A DNA stretch of 10,000 nucleotides, taken from assembly GCF_000091045.1 (NCBI RefSeq), contig NC_006682.1:310001-320000 (forward strand), given 5' to 3'. This DNA is from Cryptococcus deneoformans JEC21. Its lineage: Eukaryota; Basidiomycota; Tremellomycetes; Tremellales; Cryptococcaceae. Numbering within the stretch: position 1 is the first letter of the stretch; each line of letters starts with the position of its first letter. The notes beneath the pieces are model-generated. The model was not told where the DNA came from, searched no databases, and saw nothing but the letters and a program-made list of their open reading frames with translations. The position numbers and the translations under genes are program-made. This document shows positions 1-8,176 of the stretch, piece after piece.

Positions 1-380
1 CATAGCATAGGTTGGCGAGGCAGATAGTACTGGCGATACCACCGCTTGTCGATTACTCTCTCATCTTCTCTCTCGGGAAAACCACTTTAAAAACACTATT
101 ATCTGACCATCTGTAAGGAACGGAGAAGAGGAGAGAATTAACAGAAGAAGAGAGGAAGACGAGAGACGGAAAGAACGGAGAAACTGGGGTGGAAAAGATT
201 AGCCGGAGAGAAGAGGGAGAAGAGAGGAAGAGAAAAGGAGCGAGGAGAGCGGAGCAGAAGAGGCCCTCAGAGGATCGGAGACGGAAGGAAGAAGAGGAAA
301 AGGGTGCTCGAGGGGGAAGCGAAATTGGTTAGCTGTACAACTAAGGAAAAGATATATAAAGAGCTCTTCGGATAGACGAA
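1..380 (-). promoter_or_regulatory. Purine-rich tract with TATA-like site, possible leader of a leftward gene
   Basis: No coding exon is convincing here. From about 115 to 315 the plus strand is strongly purine-rich (155 of the 180 bases 121-300 are A or G), so the minus strand is a long CT-rich run. In Cryptococcus-type fungi CT-rich stretches commonly precede start codons. A TATATA-like element lies at 351-360, on the upstream side if read leftward, and ATG codons on the minus strand occur at the extreme left edge (complement of 6-8 and 1-3). A minus-strand splice-acceptor-like CAG lies just left of the tract, near 110. Together these suit the promoter and 5' leader of a gene lying mostly left of the window. 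This is inference from composition and spacing only. Confidence 0.3.
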
Positions 381-987
381 ATGAATGTAACCTTCATATC
401 CTTCCTCCTTCTTCGACTACCTTTCCAAGAAGACCACTCCCAAAACCCTCGCAGACTTCGCTGGCTCACGAACCTCTAAGTTCCCTGACTGGACTAAGCC
501 GTGGTAGAAACAAACAAAGTAACATCAGGTACTCTCCGGCCTCTCCGAGGACAGGGGTACCGTTACACCATCCGCAGCCTTCTAGTAACCTTACCCAGCG
601 TCTTCCTCTTGAAAAGGTCCTCCTTTCTCTCTCCACCAAGTATTTGGCCCATCAAGTCATCAAGCAACAAAAGCAGGAGCTCTGAAGGGAAATGAAATAG
701 TATCCTAAATGATCATGTACTTGTTTTCTAACCCTCCCAACTTCTCTGGTAAGAAGTAAGGGATGAAAGAATGCTTCAGGGGAGCGAGTTGACTTGTGGC
801 CATTCAGACGGAAACTAGTGAGCTGAGGAGTTGATAACCAGGAATATGGAATGATTTGGAGGAGGATCTCCCCCTGTTTCTATTCATCTTTGGCCGTCCT
901 TCTTTTTACCTCCTGTAGCTAGTGAGTGGGGATGAGAGCAGATGGGAAGACTTCCCAAATGACCGCAAAGGCCGATAATGGCAGGGC
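381..987. other. Coding-like fragments on both strands, no gene model established
   Basis: Several short open stretches look partly coding but could not be joined into a gene. On the plus strand, 391-507 is open between two stops with many C-ending codons, and another frame runs without a stop from 203 to 684 but has no ATG. On the minus strand a 32-residue ORF (705-803) begins MATSQLAPLK, and 563-681 is open behind an acceptor-like CAG at 682-684; these two minus pieces do not stay in frame through any intron I tried. A donor-like GGTAAG at 748-753 and an acceptor-like polypyrimidine-TAG ending at 917 are also present on the plus strand. This may be a spliced small gene, a decayed gene or chance. 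Confidence 0.25.
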
Positions 988-1341
988 ATGAAATTAGGCT
1001 GGGGTCGTGAGGGCTTCAGCTTTTATCATGATACTAAAGATTACCGCTATCGACAACAACCAAACACGATCATGAATGGTGAAGGGATCGATCGAGAAGA
1101 ATTGAAAAGGGTGAGAGACAGGTGTGCTCCGACGATTTACAATCGAAGTACGCGACGTAATACCTTCATTCTCAAGAAGGCCAATATCGTTGGGCTAAAT
1201 GATTATTTTACGGACATCGCGGAGAGAAGAAAAGATAACATTTGTTACATATGCGGCATGCCAGCAGGTGACTCGCCCCAGGTATCCCCCTTTCCCCCCG
1301 CCTTTCAAAAAAAAGGCGAAAAAAAAGTCGAAAGTCGTTAA
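988..1341 (+). CDS. Uncertain 117-residue ORF
   Basis: An open frame of 117 codons starting MKLGWGREGF lies about 650 bases upstream of the zinc-cluster gene. I recognise no domain. It contains one CxxC pair (CYIC, residues 81-84 by rough count) and ends in a lysine-rich tail encoded by A-runs. Codon third positions are not biased toward C as in the confident genes of the window, and homopolymer runs of C and A near 1280-1330 look non-coding. A chance ORF of this size is plausible in 10 kb searched in six frames. It could alternatively belong to the leader or promoter of the downstream regulator. Low confidence that it is a protein. Confidence 0.15.
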   Translation: MKLGWGREGFSFYHDTKDYRYRQQPNTIMNGEGIDREELKRVRDRCAPTIYNRSTRRNTFILKKANIVGLNDYFTDIAERRKDNICYICGMPAGDSPQVSPFPPAFQKKGEKKVESR

Positions 1342-1990
1342 ATCGCTGTAGAAACGGGTGAAGATTACTAGTCATTCGGCTAACTATTATAGCCATAAAA
1401 AGTGCTGTATTGGTAAGAAACGGTAGTTAAGCACGGCAACTAGCAGATCTGATAGTAATAGTAATAGAACAATACGGCGAATCGTCTGTCCCCACCAGGA
1501 TGGCCGCCGACGAACTGCCACAACAAATAATAACAACAGCAGAGAAAACACGCGCATCAATTTCACGTCACGTCAGAATCTGCTGCTGCTGGTTATTAAT
1601 ATAATAATTAAATGGCAAAAAAAATTGCACACCGGAAAGAACGGAAGCTAATTTGCATATGAATCCTCGAAAAGAGGAGACATGACCGACGGCCCGCGGT
1701 GTCTTGAATTGTTTATTGGTCAGATACCCTCAAGAGTCGCATATCCTTTTTGCCTCTTCTTCTGCCCCTATAACACTCCAGCCACCATTCTTACAGGTCC
1801 TAGGCGAGATTTTACATCAACGCATAGGGCTAATATAACCGTAACTCTACACCACAGGGCCGCCGCTTTTCTTTGCCTTTTCACGACACCGCTTCATACT
1901 TCTCTTTCTTGACCGTAGAGTCATTTTCTACCTATTCGGTCGCTTGGTAAGCGTATCGGCTGGCAAGGATTTCAACCATAATTCTGTAAC
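1342..1990 (+). promoter_or_regulatory. Upstream region and likely leader of the zinc-cluster gene
   Basis: This stretch holds short AT-rich triplet runs (TAGTAATAGTAATAG near 1451, AATAATAACAACAG near 1526), an AT-rich block at about 1594-1627, a tandem CRE-like site at 1563-1576, and a CT-rich run at about 1866-1911 that resembles a transcription start or leader region. A weak TATA-like sequence (TAATATAACC) sits near 1830. A 76-codon ORF (1682-1912) ends 78 bases before the start of the regulator and would be an upstream ORF only if transcription starts before 1682. The next ATG downstream of it is the regulator's own start. Confidence 0.45.
1563..1576. promoter_or_regulatory. Tandem CRE-like / bZIP half-sites
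   Basis: TCACGTCACGTCAG contains two ACGTCA cores offset by five bases (TGACGTGACGTGA on the other strand). TGACGT is the core recognised by ATF/CREB-type bZIP factors. It lies 415 bases upstream of the start codon of the zinc-cluster regulator. Binding is inferred from the motif only. Confidence 0.35.
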
Positions 1991-4900
1991 ATGAACGGGC
2001 CAACCCCACACGACGAAATACTAGCGGACCAGAGCCTTGCGCCTCTGAAACGTAACCACGCATGTCGGCAATGTAAAAAACGCAAAACAAAATGTGACGG
2101 TGCCCATCCCGTGTGTTCACCATGTCTTCGATCGCATGCGCATGCCGCTCGTTCTGCGAATCGGAATGGAACAAGTGTGCCTGTGCTTGTTTGTACTTGG
2201 GCCGACGGCGAAGGTGGGGAGAATGGGAGTCCTCCTATTCAGGAACCCATGCAACGCCTTTCTAGGCCTGGGTCTGCATCTGGAGTGAAAAGACCAGCAG
2301 TCTCTCAAGGTTCAAGACCAACTCGCGACGAAGAGAATGAGATTCTCAGACGGAGGATCGGTGAGTAGCTGAAAAGGACTTTTGTGTGGTCGACATTAAC
2401 TTTTACGTTACTAGCCGATCTTGAAGCCAAACTCGTCAATCTATCATCCGCCACCAGACAATCCGGGCCTGAACCCATTGGACCAGAGCTCTCGATGCCA
2501 GAAAACACCCTTTCACCACCACGCTCCGACAGTATCGTAGATAATTGGATCACAGAAGTCGGACATATTATCAGATATGATCTCAATCATTTCGGGACCT
2601 TTGGGAATAAGGAGGCGCCTTCGAGCAAATCTTCTCAGCCCTCCGTTTCTTCTTTGAAGGCCCCGCCTGGGGGTAATGGGGGTGGTATCGGAACTACCCA
2701 GACACGGGAGAGCAGCGGTTCCGGCACTCGCCTCAATATCGGCACTATCCCTAAAGATGGGTTCTCCAGCAGCTTTGGATTAGACGACCTTTTCGTCATA
2801 CCTGCTGATTGGCCACGCGGTCTGCCATCACCTTGTCAGTCAAACATTCTTTTTTCGAGACCGTATGTCGCTAATACACTTCCGTAGTCCTCCTAGAACA
2901 CCTCGTCGAGACCTTCTTCAACCACGTCCCTCAAACTCCCCGAATGCTCCATCGCCCAACTCTTCTCACTCGTATCAAACTATCCCCCACCTCTGGCAAC
3001 TTCCCCTTCCCCGGTCTGCTCCATGCCATCTGTGCAACTGCTTCCAGCCATACCGCATGGGTGAATAATCTCTCTCCTCATCAGATCGAAGCTGCTGTGC
3101 AGAGGCATGTCATCACCGGTATGGATTTGACTAGTATCGAAGATTTCGGGTTGGCTCAAGCCGAAATGGCAAATAGGTCAGTTGACCTTGTTGCTTCTGC
3201 TTGTGTGATGGGTGGAGGGGACCTGATCTTCCAAGTCACTCAAACCTGCGTGAGTTCATCTCCACCAATTAACTGAAGGGTTTTTACTCATAATATCTAT
3301 CTGTAGATCCTTCTTAGTGATATTTACTTTTGCAAAGGTTTCCCTCTCAAAGGATGGTTGCTTGGTGGCCAACCGGCACGACTTATCAACACTCTCCAGC
3401 TCAGTGACCGCAACCCGCGGAAGTCATACAAGGAGCCTCTCTTGCCGCGTCCTCGAAATTCAAGAGAGCGCGAGGAACGATTGGCTACTCTGTGGATGGC
3501 GTTTATCAATGATTCTGGCTTGGCTTGCAACAGCACTTGGGTGCCTAGTATGTCTCTTGCCGATATAAAATGCAATTTACCTACTACCGGTCAGGAATGG
3601 TCAAAGGTACGCACGTTTCGATTTGCACAATGACTTTTTAATGCTGAGCACAAAATACAGCTGGACGATATGCTGGAAAATCCCCAGAGTCCAGAGTCGG
3701 GAGATCTCTTCACATCGTAAATATCTTGTGATCCTGTTGCCGACTAGCTTACTGAGGTTTCATCTTTTATCTAGTCATCCCATGGAAGACGCATTCGTGT
3801 TGGTTATCAAGTCTACTATTCTGCTGAGCGAAGTTGCACAGTAAGCCCTGGCCGATGAAGTTGTCCCACAAGTCGGATGATGACTAATTACTTGTCTAGA
3901 TGGCTTCGCAACTGGTCTCAACGAACACAGGTCCCAGGAGACGAACTGGCAGGACCTGAAACGGAATCATTCAAGACTGTTGTCCGACATATTGAGGACT
4001 TCATGTGAGTGTACCATTATATCCATGAGTCTAGGTCTAATTTTCCATACTTCCCAGTTCAACCATCCCTAATGCGCTGAAGAACGTATTTAAACTTGTG
4101 GACTCTGCCAACTCTGGCGGCCTCAACGTTAATCTTCTTTCACTGCATATTTTCCCCAACGTCGCGCTCGCTCTCATGTTCGAACCTTTCATTGAATGGA
4201 AGCCGTCGAATCAGTGTCTGAAAGCTACGCAACAAGCGTATGAAGCCATCCTCGGTGTCCTGCACCTTATCCCGAGTAACTTGGATGTCACTATGGTCTT
4301 TACTCCCCTGATCGCTTGGTGAGACAGTTAGATATTACAAAGAGGTATAATGTACTGACAGACGATGAATAGCTCTTTATATACTGTTGGACGAATCATA
4401 GCGGATTATGTCAAGTATACCATGAGGTCTCATCAATACAGTCTGGCCGTCCGTTACCGTGCCGATCTCACCACTATCCAGAACCGTGAGTAGATACTCT
4501 GTCCGACGCAAACATAGTATTCAGCAAACTTATCGCGACCTTGCAGTGCTCGAACGGTATGGCCAACGCCACTCTCTCGGTAGCGCCATGTCCCATTTCC
4601 TCGAGAACTATGTCCAGTATCTCGGAAACGAGTGCATGGACCCTGCAGCGATGTGCAGCAAACTCGAACGTCAATTGGCTTACCCTACCAATAACGGTAC
4701 TTATGTCATGGGCGCGGCCAACGATGGTTATGCTCATCTTAACGACCCCGGAAGCTCTTGTTCGGGACCCAACGACCCTCCTTCAACCAAATCATTCTCT
4801 GATTCATGGTCAGCCAGCGGTCCTAGTCCAAGCGTCTCTACGCCTGCTATATCAAAAACGAACGAACCCTCTCCTGCACAAGTATATTCCACGGCTGAGG

Positions 4901-5142
4901 GGAAAAGTCAAGATCCAATATCGAATTGGGATTGGGGAAGAGAAGCCATCAAGATGATGGGTGTGGATGCGAGTAGATCTGTTTCGGGGCTAGCGGCGTT
5001 GGATGGTATGCCAATGTATATGGGCGAGAGGTCGAGCTTGAATATGGATGGTCGGTTACCGGTTGGACCGTTTTCGGATGTAGCAGAGATTGGGGGATTT
5101 GAGGGCTTGCATTGGAAGACGGGCAATAGTGATACCATTTAG
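1991..5142 (+). CDS. Zn(2)Cys(6) fungal-specific transcription factor, 10 exons
   Basis: Predicted nuclear DNA-binding regulator of 882 residues; target genes unknown. Exons: 1991-2360, 2415-2834, 2888-3249, 3307-3606, 3661-3716, 3775-3840, 3900-4004, 4058-4318, 4373-4485, 4547-5142. All nine introns are GT-AG, 53-61 nt, and join in frame. The start has AAC before ATG and an in-frame TAA at 1979. Residues 25-68 form the zinc cluster (CRQCKKRKTKCDG then CSPC, last Cys in CTW). Residues 112-133 are a heptad-like coiled-coil linker, usual for dimerisation, split by intron 1. Residues about 265-480 match the fungal-specific transcription factor domain (LLEHLVETFF near its start, RLATLWMAFINDSG at 442-455). 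The C-terminus (about 730-882) is Ser/Pro-rich and probably disordered, possibly an activation region. I cannot assign an orthologue name. Its 3' end faces the deaminase gene. High confidence for family and structure. Confidence 0.93.
2063..2194 (+). other. Zinc cluster DNA-binding domain of the regulator
   Basis: Six cysteines at residues 25, 28, 35, 42, 45 and 68 give the pattern Cx2Cx6Cx6Cx2Cx22C. The basic run KKRKTK between Cys28 and Cys35 is the usual DNA-contacting segment. The last spacing is 22 residues instead of the usual 6-9, with no splice sites to remove it; similar 'RSHAHA' long loops occur, to my knowledge, in many basidiomycete proteins of this family. Confidence 0.9.
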
Positions 5143-5420
5143 AAGGAGTGTTTTGGTTGTGGAGTATAGAAGAGTATAATATCACGGGTTTTAGTTTTTC
5201 CTTTTCCTCTTTTTTTGGAGTAATCCTTAGACAGCGGTCCTTGAACGTATATATATGTACATTTTGGGGTATATGAATTGATGATGTATGTGGTTACCAC
5301 GATTTGTTCCATCGCTGCAAGGGTATAGAAGACATTAAAGTAATCGTCCCTGAGCGTAAAACACATATCCTCCATCATCTCTCATCTCCCATTCTCCTTC
5401 TCTTCGAATTGTATTCTGCC
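5143..5420. terminator. Shared 3' region between convergent genes
   Basis: This 278-bp gap receives the 3' ends of the regulator (from the left) and of the deaminase (from the right), so both transcripts must end here or overlap. A T-rich run lies at about 5192-5217, a TATATATATGTAC stretch follows, and ATGAAT at 5273-5278 fits the ATGHAH-type polyadenylation element reported for Cryptococcus, on the plus strand. No ORF of interest is present. Confidence 0.4.
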
Positions 5421-6658
5421 TTATGCTGCTGTAGGACCTCTCAATCCCAATCGAACGGAAGCAACGGGGCCGTACTTGGCCTCGACCTCGTCTTGCACTT
5501 TTTCGATAGACTTGAAGTACTTGACAGTCTTGACTCGAAGCTCAAGGGTGGCATCCTCACTATCATCATCCCATGTCAGCACAAGGTCAAACTATCAAAG
5601 ACCGCCAAAAAAAAAACCTCACTCGCAAACAACCAAAGCCCAGGGATGTGTCTGCAGAGCACTAGCAGTGACCATATGGTTTACCGCACCTTCGATCATT
5701 TGACTCAATGCCAAGCTCTTGTTCTGACCAGTAACCACAAGTACAACCTCCCTAGCATCCATGACTGTCTGGACGCCGACGGTGAGAGCCATACGGGGTA
5801 CGAGGGAAAGATCATTGTTGAAGAAACGGCAGTTGTCAAGGATGGTCTCGTAGGCAAGAGTCTTAATCCGTGTCCTGGAAGTAAGTGAGGATCCAGGCTA
5901 TTATTCCCCGATATTTCAGTGAGATCAGTAGGTGTCTGATAGGTAAGCGGAAAACAATGACATACCTCGTTGAAAGCAATGTGTCCATCAGCGCCGATGC
6001 CTCCCAAAAAGAGATCGATACCGCCAACAGCCTTGATGGAAGCTTCGTAATCTTCACATTCCTTGTAGAGATCTTCAGCTTCACCGTTCAAAATGTGTGT
6101 GTTATTAGGACTATATGCAAATGAGAAGATATCGTTTGGTCAGCGGCTCGTCCATTTAAAAGTTGAGGGAGGGAAGCGAATGGCTCACTTGATGTCGATA
6201 AGGGAGAAGAAATTTTTAAACATGAAAGTGTGGTATGACTCGGAATGATCACGGGGAATCCCAACGTATTCGTCCATGTTGACTGTGTGCGCCACTCATG
6301 TCAACTCCCAAACCTTTTAAACCTTTTGGTTGTCACCAAAGATTAGGAAACAAGCTCACAGGTAACTACATCCTTAAAGCTCACTTTCTTCTCATTGTAA
6401 AGCTCAACCAATCGCCTATACACGGGTAAAGGAGATGAGCCTGTAGGAAGTCCAAGAACAAAGTTCTTGTGTTCTGGAGTGGGTACAAAGGAGTTTACAC
6501 GGTTGGCGATGTAATCCCCAACCTGATTAATGCGTTAGCGTGAGGCTCTGGAGTATCTACCTCTAAGTATCCAGCAGGCAAGTCGCAGGACGTCGGGACA
6601 GAGAGCCACTCACGTAGTTGCCGACTTGCTCTTTGGTGTCTCGAACAGTCAGTCTCAT
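5421..6658 (-). CDS. NAG1: Glucosamine-6-phosphate deaminase, 6 exons
   Basis: Converts glucosamine 6-phosphate to fructose 6-phosphate and ammonia in the cytosol, the last step of N-acetylglucosamine catabolism (bacterial NagB, animal GNPDA). Exons read leftward: 6658-6614, 6522-6360, 6282-6189, 6110-5966, 5897-5623, 5559-5421; 286 residues, a normal length for the family. All five introns (91, 77, 78, 68, 63 nt) are GT-AG and phases join correctly. Visible motifs: phosphate-binding [10 protein letters not shown] at 38-47, FNMDEY at 70-75, [13 protein letters not shown] at 137-149, [13 protein letters not shown] at 150-162. By comparison with E. coli NagB (Asp72, Asp141, His143, Glu148) the catalytic residues are Asp73, Asp142, His144 and Glu149, all present. 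The usual NHMWT motif reads NHMVT (222-226). The first exon encodes only 15 residues. The gene looks intact and functional. Confidence 0.96.
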
Positions 6659-6766
6659 GGTGCAATGTAGGTATGAACTGTGAGAGAGCTTAGTGAAAGT
6701 GTATAGAATATAGAGGAGTATAACAGTGGTGGCAGAGATGCATGAGGAGCTTGAAAATGTGTGGTA

Positions 6767-6772
6767 TTTATA
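6767..6772 (-). promoter_or_regulatory. TATA-like element of the deaminase gene
   Basis: On the minus strand the sequence reads ATATAAATA around this core (TATAAA), 109 bases upstream of the deaminase start codon. The following leader is CT-rich on the minus strand (6669-6720), as expected for a transcription start region. Confidence 0.45.
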
Positions 6773-7007
6773 TGAGTAATGGACATGGGAGAACGTTGCA
6801 TCTACAGATGCGCACAAAACGAGACGTCGCGGCAATGACGATAGGGACTTTGCAGGCACGGAGAAATAACCGCCGCTTTCCCCGATGCGCCGAGGCGGAC
6901 TTCGGCTCGACTGTTTTTCTGCCAGTCCTTACTCGTCCGCTAAAGATCTGCGAAAATACTCCGAACGCAATTCGAGCCTTCGATTCGATTCTCTCGTTAA
7001 TGTAGCC

Positions 7008-7202
7008 ATGTCAACTACGGTTGTCCCATTCGCAATTCAAGCTCAAGTTAAGCCCTACCAGTCATCATCGCGAGATGATTTCGAGGATTCAACTAAATGG
7101 TCGACTAACGAAGCCTCCTTTTTCACTGATGATCTCAGGCTTCAGCCTAGCCAGTACCAGCAGGATTCTACACGCGAATCGTCTTGGGAGTCGAAAGACT
7201 GA
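7008..7202 (+). CDS. Uncertain small ORF, 64 residues
   Basis: An ORF starting MSTTVVPFAIQAQVKPYQ with a good start context (GCC before ATG) and a hydrophilic, Ser/Asp/Gln-rich sequence. It is divergent from the deaminase gene and could be a small gene, an upstream exon of the gene at 7580, or a chance ORF. It can be extended upstream in frame to an ATG at 6885, but that part looks non-coding. A second plus frame beside it (to 7332, ending at a GTGAGT donor-like site) also looks partly coding. I recognise no family. Confidence 0.2.
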   Translation: MSTTVVPFAIQAQVKPYQSSSRDDFEDSTKWSTNEASFFTDDLRLQPSQYQQDSTRESSWESKD

Positions 7203-7423
7203 AGTTCGACCTTTGAGAAAGTTGGCAGAGATCCGACTGGAAAACAAAGACTTCCCTTCCTTTCTTCTCTTCAAACCCTTCCTCAGTCCTTTATCGCGAA
7301 CTCCGTGCGATGATCAAAGATCCATTATGATAGTGAGTCATACGGAGTGAAACGGTGACTTACCTTCTTAAGACCTTTTCTTTGTACTTTTGAGTATGGA
7401 AGAAGAATATTAACTGGGTACCA

Positions 7424-7430
7424 ATATATA
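7424..7430 (+). promoter_or_regulatory. TATA-like element before the PPSY protein gene
   Basis: CAATATATAC lies about 150 bases upstream of the ATG at 7580. The placement suits a TATA box with a leader of about 120 bases, but the element is near-palindromic, so its direction is not certain. Confidence 0.3.
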
Positions 7431-7579
7431 CTACGTCTTGCAGAGGCGCAGTGAAATCTTCTATGCGCCCCTTTCGTCAATAAACCGAGTAAAATTGAAG
7501 GAAGAAGAAGGTCACATACTGAACAAGTGAACAAATAGAAAGCTACTACAGAATCAACCCTATTCGATCTCGTCATAGC

Positions 7580-8176
7580 ATGTCATTCTTTCAGCCAACC
7601 CCAGCTGTCAACGGTCCTACCTCCACACATCAAGCCAACCGCCCTCCCTCTCCTCTTCCAAATGAGCAATTTTACTTCCTCTGTAACCCCCCAGACTTCC
7701 ACAATTGCACTCACCCCTCCCAACGTCATCATCGACCACACCACATTTCTCATTCCATCCACACCCCCCAACACTGTCAAGTGCACATCCCCCCTGCTCT
7801 GTCACAAACTCAAATCTACTTCCCTTGCTCGCCATCGTTACCCGCACATTCACCACCGTCATACACTGTCCCTGCTTCACCGCCGTCATACAAACCCCTT
7901 CCTTCCTCTTCAGACACTACTCTCCTCTTAGCGCCTCCTCCACCATTCTCTCAAGCAACCTGCCCTCACGCCTCCCAACGGGATACGCTCTTACCAATAC
8001 ATTCCCATTCATGTACTCACTGTTTTGAGTACCAGAGGGGCTCCCTCTGGCCTTATGGCTCGTATGGGTGTACCATTGATTGGGCGGTGTTCCTGCTTGT
8101 ATTGTTGAATGTACTGGTATGGGGATCTGTGATCTATGGGTACTGGTGTGAGTTTACGGCCAAACCAATTGGCTAG
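7580..8176 (+). CDS. Predicted Pro/Ser/His-rich tail-anchored protein with PPSY motifs
   Basis: A single-exon ORF of 198 codons; family not recognised. Residues 1-125 are rich in Pro, Ser and His (for example HHRPHHISHS near 50-59) and contain two PPSY motifs at 92-95 and 101-104, the PPxY form bound by WW domains of Nedd4/Rsp5-type ubiquitin ligases. A Cys/His pair region follows (CPH at 128-130, CTHC at 145-148). Residues about 167-189 (WAVFLLVLLNVLVWGSVIYG) form one clear membrane helix, leaving a nine-residue tail, so the protein is probably tail-anchored with its bulk in the cytosol; there is no N-terminal signal peptide. Two other plus frames overlap it (7662-7931, 7705-8028), but only this one runs from a good ATG through the membrane helix to a stop. 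It converges on EXO5. Expression is unproven. Confidence 0.55.
   Translation: MSFFQPTPAVNGPTSTHQANRPPSPLPNEQFYFLCNPPDFHNCTHPSQRHHRPHHISHSIHTPQHCQVHIPPALSQTQIYFPCSPSLPAHSPPSYTVPASPPSYKPLPSSSDTTLLLAPPPPFSQATCPHASQRDTLLPIHSHSCTHCFEYQRGSLWPYGSYGCTIDWAVFLLVLLNVLVWGSVIYGYWCEFTAKPIG

Larger units (their letters stand above)
6659..7579. promoter_or_regulatory. Divergent promoter region between the deaminase and the PPSY protein gene
   Basis: About 920 bases separate the deaminase start (minus) from the next start (plus at 7580). A TATA-like element for each direction is present (6767-6772 and 7424-7430). The interval also holds small ORFs that conflict with each other: 7008-7202 on the plus strand, and 7364-7576 on the minus strand, which ends at a perfect AAG|GTAAGT donor but has no convincing following exon. 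A plus-strand GTGAGT donor-like site lies at 7333. I see no tRNA and no repeat. Confidence 0.4.

Noticed and set aside
1297..1316. Small inverted repeat CGCCTT...AAGGCG
   Set aside because: A six-base stem flanked by homopolymer A-runs is likely by chance and has no terminator or hairpin context in a fungal genome.
2888..2896. Alternative acceptor CCTAG at 2896 for regulator intron 2
   Set aside because: Using it creates an immediate TAA stop; the acceptor at 2887 keeps the conserved LLEHLVETFF start of the domain.
4541..4957. 138-codon plus-strand ORF overlapping the end of the regulator
   Set aside because: It is a shifted frame of the last exon; the spliced frame continues the regulator through a CAG acceptor at 4546 to the stop at 5142.
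5304..5888. 194-codon ORF on the plus strand
   Set aside because: It runs antisense to deaminase exons 5-6, whose protein, splice sites and catalytic motifs are unmistakable on the minus strand.
7364..7576. Minus-strand 71-codon exon ending at AAG|GTAAGT
   Set aside because: The donor is excellent, but no following exon gives a recognisable protein and its start abuts the plus-strand gene; kept only as a finding.
7617..7889. Minus-strand ORF inside the PPSY gene
   Set aside because: The Gly/Val-rich translation is the antisense of Pro/His/Ser codons; no splice sites or family support it.
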